Part shown: in pieces, positions 8,392 through 17,454 of the stretch | How positions within the stretch are numbered: the first letter of the stretch is position 1 | How the letters are laid out: each line of letters opens with the position of its first letter | Source: Microbacterium sp. Se63.02b | GTDB lineage: Bacteria; Actinomycetota; Actinomycetes; Actinomycetales; Microbacteriaceae | DNA length: 64,000 nucleotides | Reading direction: 5' to 3' | NCBI RefSeq assembly: GCF_014171575.1 | Contig: NZ_CP050453.1 | Location: 3,286,001-3,350,000 of the forward strand | Made by a program: the position numbers and the translations under genes | The notes under the pieces: model-generated | What the model was told of the DNA's origin: nothing | Databases searched by the model: none | Seen by the model: only the letters and a program-made list of their open reading frames with translations

Positions 8392-9048
8392 ATGCAGGAA
8401 ATCCGTGTAGTGATCGTCGACGACGATCCCCTGGTGCGCTCGGCACTGTCGCATTTCGTCTCGCGCGACCCGAACATCACGGTGATCGCGCAGGCGGAGG
8501 ACGGCGTGGAGGCCATCTCCACCGTCGAGCGGGAGCAGCCCGACGTGGTGATGATGGACGTGCAGATGCCCGAGATGGACGGCATCGAAGCGACCGGGGT
8601 GATCGCCGAGCGCTGGCCGCACGTGCGCGTTCTCGCGGTGACGACGCTGGACGGGAGCGACACCGTGCTGCCGATGCTGAGTGCCGGCGCCTCGGGCTAC
8701 CTGCTGAAGGATTCCAGCGCCGAAGAGATCGTCACCGGTGTCCGCGAGGTGCACAGCGGTGCGAGTTCGCTGTCACCGCGGATCGCGTCGATGCTCATCA
8801 AGCACGTCCGCGACTCCACCCCCGTCGCTGCGGATGCCGACGCCCTCGAACCGCTCACCGAGCGTGAGGCCGAAGTCCTCCAGTGCCTCGCGAAGGGCAT
8901 GTCCAACGCCGAGATCGCCAAGACGCTGATCGTCTCCGAGGGCACCGTGAAGGCGCATCTCGGGCGCATGATGGCCAAGTGGCACCTGCGCGACCGCGTG
9001 CAGATCCTGGTCACCGCCGCGCACGCCGGGCTCGTCAGCTTCCGCTGA
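8392..9048 (+). CDS. NarL/FixJ-type response regulator
   Basis: Two-domain regulator of 218 residues. The receiver domain (1-120) has the acidic pair DDD at 10-12, the phosphorylatable Asp56 in VVMMDVQMPEMDG and Lys in YLLKDSSAEE. A LuxR-type helix-turn-helix follows (about 150-210: EPLTEREAEVLQCLAKGMSN and TVKAHLGRMMAKWHLRDRVQ). It is the partner of the adjacent HisKA_3 kinase. Target genes cannot be named; no obvious regulon lies next to it apart from the kinase itself. Confidence 0.94.
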   Translation: MQEIRVVIVDDDPLVRSALSHFVSRDPNITVIAQAEDGVEAISTVEREQPDVVMMDVQMPEMDGIEATGVIAERWPHVRVLAVTTLDGSDTVLPMLSAGASGYLLKDSSAEEIVTGVREVHSGASSLSPRIASMLIKHVRDSTPVAADADALEPLTEREAEVLQCLAKGMSNAEIAKTLIVSEGTVKAHLGRMMAKWHLRDRVQILVTAAHAGLVSFR

Positions 9049-9079
9049 CCTCTCCCCCGCCCGCGCCGCGCAGCCGCCG

Positions 9080-9942
9080 TCACATCGCCAGCAGAACGAT
9101 CCCCGCGACGACGACGAGCGACGCGCCGATCCGCCGCCACGGCTTCGACTCCCGCAGCACGAACACCCCGAACAGACTCACCAGGACGACGCTGACCTCG
9201 CGCAGGGGCGCGACGAGCGCGACCGGGGCGATCTGGATGGCCGTGAGCACCAGGATGTACGACAGCGGCGACAGGATGCCGAAGACGAGGATGCGGCGCC
9301 ACTGGGTGCGGCCGAGCGCCCACACCGCGTTCCATCTCCGACGGACGGCGATCGAGTAGAAGGGCACCTGGAGCAGGGTCGTGCCGACCATGAAAGCCAC
9401 CGGCGACAGGTTCCAGGTGCGCACCGCGTGCGCATCCCAGATCGTGTACACGGCGATCGCGACCCCGTGAGCAGGCCGAAGAGGATGCCGGGGTCGATGC
9501 GACCGCGACGACCGGAGCCGCCGCGGTCGACCAGGCCGATGGCGACCACGCCGACGATCACGGCCGCGACCCCGATCAGCGCGATCGCCGATGGGCGCTC
9601 CCCGAGCAGGAGGACCGCCACGATCACCGACAGGAAAGGGCCGGTACCGCGCGCCGTCGCATAGACGGTCGAGAGGTTCCCCTCGCGATACCCCCGCTGC
9701 AGCACGGTCATGTACGCCACGTGCAGCGCCGCCGAGACGCCGACGCCCAGGGCGAAGGACCCCAGGTCGTCGGCGCCGAGTCCGCCGGTGAACGGCACGG
9801 CGCCGATCCACACGAGCGTGCTGGCGACCGCGCCCCACCAGAGGAACGGCGCGCCGGCCCTGCTGATGCCGTGCGCGATGACGTTCCATGCGGCGTGGGC
9901 GATGGCCGCCCCGAAGACGAGGACGAACGCGAGCGGAGACAC
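9080..9942 (-). CDS. EamA/DMT-family transporter (frameshifted)
   Basis: Drug/metabolite-type integral membrane protein of about 287 residues with ten predicted hydrophobic segments, the usual EamA duplication. It begins MSPLAFVLVFGAAIAHAAWNVIAHG from GTG 9942 and ends in SKPWRRIGASLVVVAGIVLLAM. The frame breaks at a C4 run (9463-9466); one more base turns LLTG into LLTGVAIAVYTIW and restores the second repeat. Substrate unknown. It stands alone, tail to tail with the response regulator. Confidence 0.85.
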
Positions 9943-10209
9943 GACGAGACCCTTCCGTCCGGCGCGCGGCGCGACGAACAGGGTCCTCCGGGCTTTTGTC
10001 CTGTCAGATGACGGCCCTCCTGCGGAGGAGGACCGTGGCGCCGCTCGGACCAGACGGGCGCGAACCCCGGAACCCTAGGCGCTATCGGGACCACCCTAAC
10101 GCGCCAGGATGAACGCACGGCAAACGAGGGCCCCGGCCACCCTCGGCGGATCGGAGGGCAGGACACCGCGACTACGCTCGAAGCACGCCCGTCTCCAGGA
10201 AGGCACGTC

Positions 10210-11492
10210 ATGCCCGTCACTCCGGTCGCCCTCGCCCACGCCGAGGACCTCGCCGACTTCGTCTCGGATTCACCCTCGAGCTATCACGCGGCGGCAGAGG
10301 TCGCCCGACGGCTCGAAGACGCCGGGTACACGCGTCTGAACGAGGAGGACGCCTGGCCCGCACAGGCCGGCGGACGGTTCGTCGTGGTGCGCGACGGCGC
10401 GACGATCGCGTGGGCCGTACCCGAAGACGCCTCGGCGACGACTCCCGTGCAGATCTTCGGCGCCCACACCGACTCCCCGGCTTCAAGCTCAAGCCGCAGC
10501 CGACCACCGGGTCGCGCGGATGGCTGCAGGCGGCGGTCGAGGTGTACGGCGGACCGCTGCTGAACTCCTGGCTCGACCGCGAACTACGACTCGCGGGGCG
10601 GCTCGCCCTCGCCGACGGCCGCGTCGTGCTCGCCGACACCGGCCCCCTGCTGCGCCTCCCCCAGCTCGCCATCCACCTCGACCGCGGCGTGAACAACGGC
10701 CTCGCGCTCGACAAGCAGGTCGAGACGCAGCCCGTGTGGGGACTCGGCGACGCGAGCGAGGCCGACATCCTCGCCGAACTCGCATCCTCCGCGGACGTCT
10801 CCGCAGCCGAGATCCGCGGATACGACGTGGTGGTCGCCGACGCCGCGCGCGGGGCGGTGTTCGGAAAGGACCGTGCGTTCTTCGCATCCGGTCGCCTCGA
10901 CGACCTCGCCTCCGTGCACGCCGGCGTGGTGGCCCTCGCCGCGCACGAGGCGAAGGCCGGAAGCCCCATCGCCGTGCTCGCCGCCTTCGACCACGAGGAG
11001 CTCGGGTCGGCATCGCGCTCCGGTGCAGCCGGCCCCTTCCTGGAAGACGTGCTCGAGCGCCTGTACGCGGCGCTCGGCGCCGACTCGTCGGCACGGCGTC
11101 AGGCCTACGCGTCATCGTGGTGCCTGTCGAGCGACGTGGGTCACTCCGTGCACCCCAACTACGCCGCCAAGCACGACCCCGTGGTGCAGCCGGTGCTCGG
11201 CTCCGGCCCCATCCTCAAGCTCAACGCCAACCAGAGGTACGCGACGGATGCCGTCGGCACCGCGTCATGGCGGACCTGGTGCGAGCGTGCGGGAGTCGTC
11301 ACGCAGGAGTTCGTGTCGAACAACAGCGTTCCATGCGGCTCGACCATCGGACCGATCACCGCGACACGCCTGGGCATCCGCACGGTCGACGTCGGCATCC
11401 CGATCCTGTCGATGCACTCCGCGCGCGAACTCGCCGGGGTCTCCGACCTGCACGACCTCGCCCGCACCGCGCAGTCGTTCTTCGCCGGCTGA
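10210..11492 (+). CDS. M18-family aminopeptidase (frameshifted)
   Basis: Zinc aminopeptidase of about 428 residues, related to aspartyl aminopeptidase ApeB. The metal site is visible: GAHTDSP followed, after the frame is repaired, by GFKLKPQP; AFDHEELGSASRSGA with the catalytic Glu; SSDVGHSVHPNY; and a C-terminal SMHSARE. It opens AHAEDLADFVSDSPSSYHAA, typical of M18. The break is at 10479-10480, where a third G is needed. Cytoplasmic; trims N-terminal, probably acidic, residues from peptides. Confidence 0.92.
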
Positions 11493-11559
11493 TCGACGCG
11501 GGAGCGATCCGCTCCACGAAGTCCGCCCTGCGAGGTCACGGCAGTGCCAGGATGTGACC

Positions 11560-13002
11560 ATGACGGACATCACGCCGGGACTCATCGAGCGCGCGGGCAT
11601 CGAGATCATCCCCGAGTCGGAGCGCACCGCGAAGCCCCGCGACCTCTTCTGGCCGTGGTTCGCGGCGAACGTGTCGGTCTTCGGCATGTCGTACGGGTCG
11701 TTCGTGCTCGGTTTCGGGATCTCGTTCTGGCAGGCCACCGTCGTGTCGGTCATCGGCATCGTGGTGTCGTTCCTGCTGTGCGGGTTGATCGCGATCGCGG
11801 GCAAGCGCGGCTCGGCGCCGACCATGGTGCTCTCCCGCGCGGCCTTCGGCGTGCAGGGTCAGAAGGTGCCCGGCATCGTGTCGTGGCTGACCTCGATCGG
11901 GTGGGAGACGTTCCTGGCGATCATGGCCGTGCTCGCCACCGCCACCGTGATCACGCAGCTCGGCGGTGACGGCGACAGCATCGCGCTCAAGATCATCGCG
12001 ACCGTGATCGTCGCCGCGCTGATCGTCACCGCATCCGTGCTGGGCTACCACACGATCATGAAGCTGCAGTCGGTGCTCACGTGGGTCACCGGCGTCGTGA
12101 CCGTGCTCTACATCATCCTCGCGGCGCCAGAGATAGACCTCGCCGCCGTGATGGCCCGCCCCGACGGCGGCATCGGCCAGGTGATCGGCGCTCTCGTCAT
12201 GGTGATGACCGGGTTCGGGCTCGGCTGGATCAACATCGCCGCCGACTTGTCGCGGTACCAGAAGCGCACGGCATCCGACGGGGCCATCGTCGCGTGGAAC
12301 ACGATCGGCGGCTCGGTCGCCCCGGTGATCCTGGTGGTGTTCGGCCTGCTGCTCGGCGGCTCCGACGAGGAGCTCATGAACGCGATCGCGGCCGACCCGA
12401 TCGGTGCGCTCGCGTCGATCCTGCCGGTGTGGGTGCTCGTGCCGTTCCTGCTCACGGCCGTGCTGGCGCTCGTCTCCGGCGCGGTGCTGGGCATCTACTC
12501 GTCAGGGTTGACGCTGCTGAGCCTCGGCATCCGCATCCCGCGCCCGTCCGCCGCGGCGATCGACGGAGTGATCCTCACGATCGGCACGATCTTCGTCGTG
12601 TTCTTCGCCACCGACTTCCTCGGGCCGTTCCAGAGCTTCCTGATCACGCTCGGCGTTCCGCTGGCCTCCTGGGCGGGCATCCTGATCGCCGACATCCTCC
12701 GCCGGCGGAAGGACTACGACGAGGAGGCACTCTTCGACAGCCGGGGTCGCTACGGCGCCTGGGACTGGACCTCGATCGTCACGATGGTCGTGACCAGCGT
12801 CATCGGGTGGGGCCTGGTCGTGAACAACTTCGCCGAAGACGCCGCGTGGAACAACTGGCAGGGCTATCTGCTGTTCCTGATCGGCGGCAGGGACGGCGAG
12901 TGGGCATACGCGAACCTCGGGGTGTTCTTCGCACTCGTGCTGTCGTTCCTGGTCACGTACTTCGCACGAGCCGCCAAGATCCGCCGCCAGGAGAACGTGT
13001 GA
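11560..13002 (+). CDS. NCS1-family nucleobase:cation symporter
   Basis: Membrane permease of 480 residues with twelve hydrophobic segments. The N-terminal IEIIPESERTAKPRDLFWPWFAANVS, here split as IEIIPESERT and DLFWPWFAANVS, and the helix with GFGLGWINIAADLSRY are typical of the purine/cytosine/allantoin group. The downstream cysteine hydrolase overlaps it by four bases (GTGA), so the two are co-translated; that pairing suggests uptake of a nucleobase or a ring-opened amide and then its hydrolysis. The exact substrate is not visible. Confidence 0.88.
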   Translation: MTDITPGLIERAGIEIIPESERTAKPRDLFWPWFAANVSVFGMSYGSFVLGFGISFWQATVVSVIGIVVSFLLCGLIAIAGKRGSAPTMVLSRAAFGVQGQKVPGIVSWLTSIGWETFLAIMAVLATATVITQLGGDGDSIALKIIATVIVAALIVTASVLGYHTIMKLQSVLTWVTGVVTVLYIILAAPEIDLAAVMARPDGGIGQVIGALVMVMTGFGLGWINIAADLSRYQKRTASDGAIVAWNTIGGSVAPVILVVFGLLLGGSDEELMNAIAADPIGALASILPVWVLVPFLLTAVLALVSGAVLGIYSSGLTLLSLGIRIPRPSAAAIDGVILTIGTIFVVFFATDFLGPFQSFLITLGVPLASWAGILIADILRRRKDYDEEALFDSRGRYGAWDWTSIVTMVVTSVIGWGLVVNNFAEDAAWNNWQGYLLFLIGGRDGEWAYANLGVFFALVLSFLVTYFARAAKIRRQENV

Positions 13003-13568
13003 GCTCTTCTGCGCCGGGTGAACCCTGGCTCGTGGTGATCGATCCGCAGGTGATCTTCGCCTCCCCCGACTCCGCGTGGGGTTCGCCGTTCTTCCCCGAG
13101 GTCGTGCCGCGCATCCGCGCACTCGCGGACGCTTTCGGAGACCGGGTGCTGGTCACGCGGTGGATGCCCACCGCCGACCGCACCACCTCGTGGGGAGACT
13201 ACTTCGCCGCCTGGCCGTTCGCGGACCAGCCGCCGGAGGATCCGCTGTTCGATCTCGTCGACGACGCCGCCGGACTCTCCCCGCACGCGAGCATCGACCT
13301 CCCCACGTTCGGCAAGTGGGGTCCGGAGCTCGAGGCGGCCGTCGGACACGGCGCCCACGTGGTGCTCGTCGGGGTCTCGACCGACTGCTGCGTGATCTCG
13401 ACGGCCCTCGCGGCTGCGGACGCGGGCGCTCATGTGACGGTCGCGGCGGACGCGTGCGCGGGTTCGACGGCCGAGAACCACGCGGCCGCGCTGCACGTCA
13501 TGGGGCTGTATCCGCCGCAGATCACGATGAGCGACACGGCCGGGATCCTGTCGACCATCGGCCGGTGA
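12999..13568 (+). CDS. Isochorismatase-like cysteine hydrolase
   Basis: Cytoplasmic hydrolase of 189 residues with the isochorismatase fold. The catalytic triad can be seen: Asp in WLVVIDPQVIF, Lys in PTFGKWGPEL and Cys in VGVSTDCCVISTALAA. Start GTG 12999 lies inside the end of the NCS1 permease gene. Relatives include nicotinamidases and ureido/carbamoyl amidohydrolases, so an amidase acting on the imported compound is likely, but specificity cannot be assigned. Confidence 0.88.
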   Translation: MSSSAPGEPWLVVIDPQVIFASPDSAWGSPFFPEVVPRIRALADAFGDRVLVTRWMPTADRTTSWGDYFAAWPFADQPPEDPLFDLVDDAAGLSPHASIDLPTFGKWGPELEAAVGHGAHVVLVGVSTDCCVISTALAAADAGAHVTVAADACAGSTAENHAAALHVMGLYPPQITMSDTAGILSTIGR

Positions 13569-13672
13569 CGATCCTCCGCGACGATCGGCGGAGGAGGCGA
13601 CGATCTGCGGAGGAATCGGCCGAGATCGTCCGGGAATCGTCATCGACCCCGGGAATCGTCACGGCGCCTCGG
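13566..13672. repeat. Intergenic repeat, copy A
   Basis: A stretch built from variants of GACGATCTGCGGAGGA followed by two copies of CGGGAATCGTC. The same building blocks in the same order recur at 15914-16048. It runs into the last codons of the MFS gene on the opposite strand (stop at 13640), whose C-terminal RGPRRRDDSRGR is encoded by the repeat. Confidence 0.6.
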
Positions 13673-14970
13673 GCCGCGCACGTCGCACGCGGAGCCGGAT
13701 CCCCGCAGACCCCACGTGCGGACCGTCAGCGCCACGACGACGCACCCCGCGACGAAGGGCACACCGCCGGCGACGAGGAACCCCGCCGACAGCCCCCACG
13801 TCTGCACGATGCCGCCGACGACGACGGCCCCGACGGTCTGCCCCGCCGCGACGATGACGAGGTACAGCCCGGAGACCCGTCCGCGGATCGCCGGGTTCGT
13901 CGACAGCTGCACGAGCGCCTCGGCACTCGTCGCGAACATCACGCGCAGCAGCGACAGCACGACCACCGACAGCACGAAGACCGCGTCGATGCGTGCGAAC
14001 GCCGTGCCGATCATCGCCGCCGCGAACAGGACGGCTCCCGTGACCACCACGGGAACGCCCACCGTCCGCCGCCGCGTCGACAGCACAGCGCCGAGCAGTG
14101 CCCCGAACGCCCCGGCCGCCATGTACAGGCTGTACCCGCCCGGACCGGTGTCGAACCCGACGTCTCTCGCCGCGGCCGCGAACAGCACGTTCTGCGTCAT
14201 GCCGAAGGTCGCGACGAACACCATGAGCACGAGCGGCCACCGGATGCCGGGCTTGCGCCACGCGTAGCGCGCCGCCGCCGTGATCCCGGTGCCGAGTTCC
14301 GGCACACGCACGAAGCGCGGGATCTCCGCGGCGCGCAGGCGCGTCAACGCGGTGAAGGACAGCACCGCGAGGACCGCGGAGATCGACAGCGCCCACGGCG
14401 CACCGAAGAGGATGAGGACAGCGCCGCTCGCCGAGACGCCGCCCAGCGAGGCGGTGTGGAACGCTGCGGCGTTGATGCCGATCGCCGTCTGCAGCCGCTC
14501 TCGGGGACGACCTGCGCGATGAGGGCCGAGCGTGCCGGGCCCTCCACCACCGCCGTGAGCCCGCCGAGGGCAGCCGCCGCGTAGATGTGCCACAGCATCA
14601 GCGCATCGAGCTGAGCCAGCACGGCGAGCGCGATCATGACGCCGGCCGCCGTGCTGTTCGCGATGCGGATGACACGCAGCCGCGGGAAGCGGTCCGACAG
14701 CGACCCTCCCCACAGACCGAAGAGCAGGATCGGTGCGAACTGGAAGGTGACGGCGAGGCCGACAGCGGCGACGCTGCCCGTGAGCTCGAGGATCAGCCAG
14801 TCCAGCGCGATGCGCGAGACCCACGCTCCGATCGATCCGACGAGCATCGAGACGAAGACCCAGCGGAAGCTGCGGACGGCGAGCGTGGCGCGGACGTCTT
14901 TGCGGCCGCGCTGGACGATCACGGGGATGGGAGAGGTGTCGGGAATCGGGGTATCGCGCGTCATCGACAT
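13640..14970 (-). CDS. MFS-family exporter (frameshifted)
   Basis: Membrane transporter of about 444 residues with twelve hydrophobic segments, of the MFS_3 (enterobactin-exporter-like) group. It starts with a soluble N-terminus and then RSFRWVFVSMLVGSIGAWVSR; the loop 2-3 motif is GGSLSDRFPRLRV. The frame changes at a G4 run (14503-14506); one added base gives QVVPRERLQTAIGINAAAF, the expected loop sequence. The LysR gene on the plus strand is divergent and may control it. Cargo unknown. Confidence 0.86.
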
Positions 14971-15048
14971 GATGCGTCCAGGCTAGGGAGGACTCGACCT
15001 CTCCATTCAGACATGTCATGATCGCCATATCACTCATTCGAAAGGTGA

Positions 15049-15897
15049 ATGATGTTCGACCCCCAGCTGCTGCGCACCTTCGTGGCCCTCGCCGAGACGC
15101 GCAGCTTCACGCGCGCAGCCGAGCAGCTGCAGACCAGCCAGTCGACGGTGAGCCAGCAGATCCGCCGTCTGGAGCGCGCCGCGGGCAGGACGCTCGCGGT
15201 GCGCGACACCCGCACCGTCGAGCTGACCGACAACGGCGAGGCGATGCTCGGCTTCGCGCGGGTCATCCTGAGCGCGCACGACGCCGCCGCCTCATACTTC
15301 GACACGTCGGCGATGCGCGGTCGCCTGCGCTTCGGCTCGGCGGACGACCTCGCCCTCACGGAGCTGCCGGCGATCCTCCGCGAGTTCCGCCGCCTCTACC
15401 CGCAGATCGACCTCGTGCTCACGGTGGGACAGAGCCCGGCGCTCGCCCGCCGTCTGCGCGCCGGTCAGCTCGACCTCGTGTACGTCAAGCAGGAACCGGG
15501 ACTCCCGACCGGCCGCCTCGTCCGCCGGGACCGGCACGTCTGGGTCGCACACGAGAGCACCCGGCTCGACCCTGGGGCCCCTGTCCCCCTGATCGCCTAC
15601 CCCGACCCGAGCCTGTCGCGTGCCGCCGCTATCGAGGCGCTCGCGTCCATCGGCCGCAACTGGCGCATCACCTGCAACGTCCGCGACGTCAACGGGGCTC
15701 TCGCCGCCGTCAGGGCCGGCATCGGCATCGCGGTGCTCCCGCGGGCGATGGTGCCGACCGACCTCGTGCCCGTGAGCCCCACCTTCGGCCTGCCCCGCCT
15801 CGGCGAGATCGACTTCACGCTGTTGACGAATCCTCGCGCAGCAGGCGGCCCCGTCGACGCGCTGAGCGCCGCCATCGTCGGGCACTCCGGCGACTGA
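15049..15897 (+). CDS. LysR-family transcriptional regulator
   Basis: Regulator of 282 residues. The N-terminal helix-turn-helix (residues about 3-62: LLRTFVALAETRSFTRAAEQL and TSQSTVSQQIRRLERAAG) is followed by a substrate-binding domain (about 90-280). Start ATG 15049 or the ATG three bases on; a GAAAGGTG sequence lies just upstream. Divergent from the MFS exporter, which is its most likely target. Confidence 0.93.
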   Translation: MMFDPQLLRTFVALAETRSFTRAAEQLQTSQSTVSQQIRRLERAAGRTLAVRDTRTVELTDNGEAMLGFARVILSAHDAAASYFDTSAMRGRLRFGSADDLALTELPAILREFRRLYPQIDLVLTVGQSPALARRLRAGQLDLVYVKQEPGLPTGRLVRRDRHVWVAHESTRLDPGAPVPLIAYPDPSLSRAAAIEALASIGRNWRITCNVRDVNGALAAVRAGIGIAVLPRAMVPTDLVPVSPTFGLPRLGEIDFTLLTNPRAAGGPVDALSAAIVGHSGD

Positions 15898-15913
15898 ATG
15901 CCCGAGACGTGAG

Positions 15914-16048
15914 AAGGGCCGTGACGATCTGCGGAGGAGGTGACGTTCTGCGGAGGAATCGACGAGGTTGATCGGGGAATCGTCGCCAGTTCCGGGAATC
16001 GTCGCCAGTCCCGGGAATCGTGGCCAGTCCCGGGAACCGTCGCCAGTC
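15914..16048. repeat. Intergenic repeat, copy B, with 4 x 19-bp tandem array
   Basis: Two variants of GACGATCTGCGGAGGA (15922-15955) precede four near-identical 19-base units of the form CCGGGAATCGTCGCCAGTC at 15973-15991, 15992-16010, 16011-16029 and 16030-16048, with one or two changes each. It lies between the convergent LysR and MBL-fold genes. Copy A at 13566-13672 has the same design with fewer units. Confidence 0.75.
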
Positions 16049-16075
16049 CCGAGCCCCGTCCACCGATACGATGCC

Positions 16076-16786
16076 TCAGGCCGCGGCGCGGACCGCCGCA
16101 GCGATGTCGGCAGGAGACCCCTGCCAGGGCGCCCCATGACCCGGCAGCACCCAGGAGGCGGGCAGGTCGGCCAGCCGGTCGAGTGAGGCGAGCGCGTCGT
16201 CCGGCGCATCCGTGAAGGGGGCGGGCTGCGCTCCGGTCCGACCGGTGAGCACGTGCCGCGTGGTGAGCGCATCGCCGACGAAGACCGCGTCGGCGACCGG
16301 GATGTGCACGGCGATGCTGCCCGGCGAATGCCCCGGCATGCCCACCACGACGGGAGCCCCCGGCAGGTCGAGCACATCGCCGTCGGCGACCTCCACGACG
16401 TCGTGGACGTAGTGCGTTCGGAGGGCGTTCTTGCGGAGCCCGTAGGCGAAGAACCCCAGGGTGGGTGCGAGTCTCGCCGGTCCCATCGGGGTCTTGGGCT
16501 TCTCGCCCGTGCGCACCCGGTGGCTGTCGGCCGCATGGATGAACACCGGCACACCCGCCTCCCGGCGCAGACGCTCGGCGAACCCGATGTGGTCGCTGTC
16601 GCCGTGGGTCAGCACGAGGCCGCGGACGTCGGACAACGGCCGTCCGATCTCGTCGAGTTCGCGCTGCAGGTCGTGCCAGTGACCAGGGAGACCGGCGTCT
16701 ACCAGGGTGATCCCCTCCGGCAGGTCGACCAGGTACGCGGCGACGATGTCGTTGCCGATGCGGTGCAGATGCGGGGCGAGCTTCAT
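16076..16786 (-). CDS. Metallo-beta-lactamase-fold hydrolase
   Basis: MBL-fold enzyme of 236 residues, no signal peptide. The metal-binding motif is LTHGDSDHIG (an HxDxDH variant of HxHxDH), with later ligands in GMPGHSPGSIAVH, VGDALTTRHV and VLPGHGAPW. The layout resembles small glyoxalase-II-like hydrolases. Divergent from a TetR gene with paired palindromes between them, so it is probably repressed by that protein. Substrate unknown. Confidence 0.9.
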   Translation of the reverse strand: MKLAPHLHRIGNDIVAAYLVDLPEGITLVDAGLPGHWHDLQRELDEIGRPLSDVRGLVLTHGDSDHIGFAERLRREAGVPVFIHAADSHRVRTGEKPKTPMGPARLAPTLGFFAYGLRKNALRTHYVHDVVEVADGDVLDLPGAPVVVGMPGHSPGSIAVHIPVADAVFVGDALTTRHVLTGRTGAQPAPFTDAPDDALASLDRLADLPASWVLPGHGAPWQGSPADIAAAVRAAA

Positions 16787-16814
16787 GGGGGATCCTCTCG
16801 GAGTGTTTGCGATG

Positions 16815-16851
16815 GCTACGTTACGTAGCTATGGCTATTGTCAATAGCCAT
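16815..16851. promoter_or_regulatory. Paired palindromic operators between MBL hydrolase and TetR genes
   Basis: Two perfect odd-centred palindromes lie side by side: GCTACGT-T-ACGTAGC at 16815-16829 and ATGGCTATTG-T-CAATAGCCAT at 16831-16851. Both contain the half-site GGCTA/TAGCC. On the minus strand the second includes the -35-like TTGACA (16840-16845). They are very probably binding sites for the adjacent TetR protein, acting on both divergent genes. Confidence 0.75.
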
Positions 16852-16866
16852 CCAGAGAGGACGCGC

Positions 16867-17391
16867 ATGCCCACACCGGAACGCACATCCCTCGAGGAGA
16901 TCGTCGCGGCAGGACGCGAGATCCTCGAGATCGCCGGCCCCGCAGGCCTGACCATGCAGGCCGTCGCCGCACGCGTCGGCGTGCGCGCCCCTTCGCTGTA
17001 CAAGCGGGTGCGCGATCGCGACGCCCTGCACGCCGCCGTCGCCACGGCATCGGTCGACGCCCTGACCGTGCGCCTCGACGACGCCGCCGCCGACCTCACG
17101 GCACTCGCCGACGCCTACCGCGCCTTCGCCCACGCCCACCCCGAGGGGTTCCGCATCATGTTCACCGCGGCCGTCCCCCGCGATGCCCTGGAACGCTCGG
17201 CCGCCCCCGTCATCCGCGCATGCGCCGCCGTCGTCGGCGAGGACGACGCCCTCGACGCGGCCCGCCTCTTCACCGCATGGGCGACGGGGTTCCTGCAGAT
17301 GGAGCTCTCCGGCGCGTTCCGCCTCGGAGGCGACGTCGACCGCGCGTTCGACTACGGCCAACGTCGGCTCCTCGCCGGCCTCGCCCGCTGA
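16867..17391 (+). CDS. TetR-family repressor (TetR_C_33-like)
   Basis: Regulator of 174 residues from ATG 16867, chosen for the GAGAGGACGC ribosome site just before it; an in-frame ATG at 16807 would put codons across the operators. The helix-turn-helix is GLTMQAVAARVGVRAPSLYKRVRDRDALHAAV, visible as GLTMQAVAARVGV and APSLYKRVRDRDAL (residues about 30-60). The C-terminal domain (80-170) has AYRAFAHAHPEGFRIMFTA. Likely controls itself and the MBL-fold gene. Confidence 0.9.
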   Translation: MPTPERTSLEEIVAAGREILEIAGPAGLTMQAVAARVGVRAPSLYKRVRDRDALHAAVATASVDALTVRLDDAAADLTALADAYRAFAHAHPEGFRIMFTAAVPRDALERSAAPVIRACAAVVGEDDALDAARLFTAWATGFLQMELSGAFRLGGDVDRAFDYGQRRLLAGLAR

Positions 17392-17454
17392 GATCCCGCT
17401 CGACGGACTCTGCGGCGCCACGGATTGCTGCCACACTGTTGCCTGGAGGGGTCC

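Noticed and set aside
15973..16048. CRISPR array
   Set aside because: The four 19-base units are directly adjoining with no spacers, and there are no cas genes.
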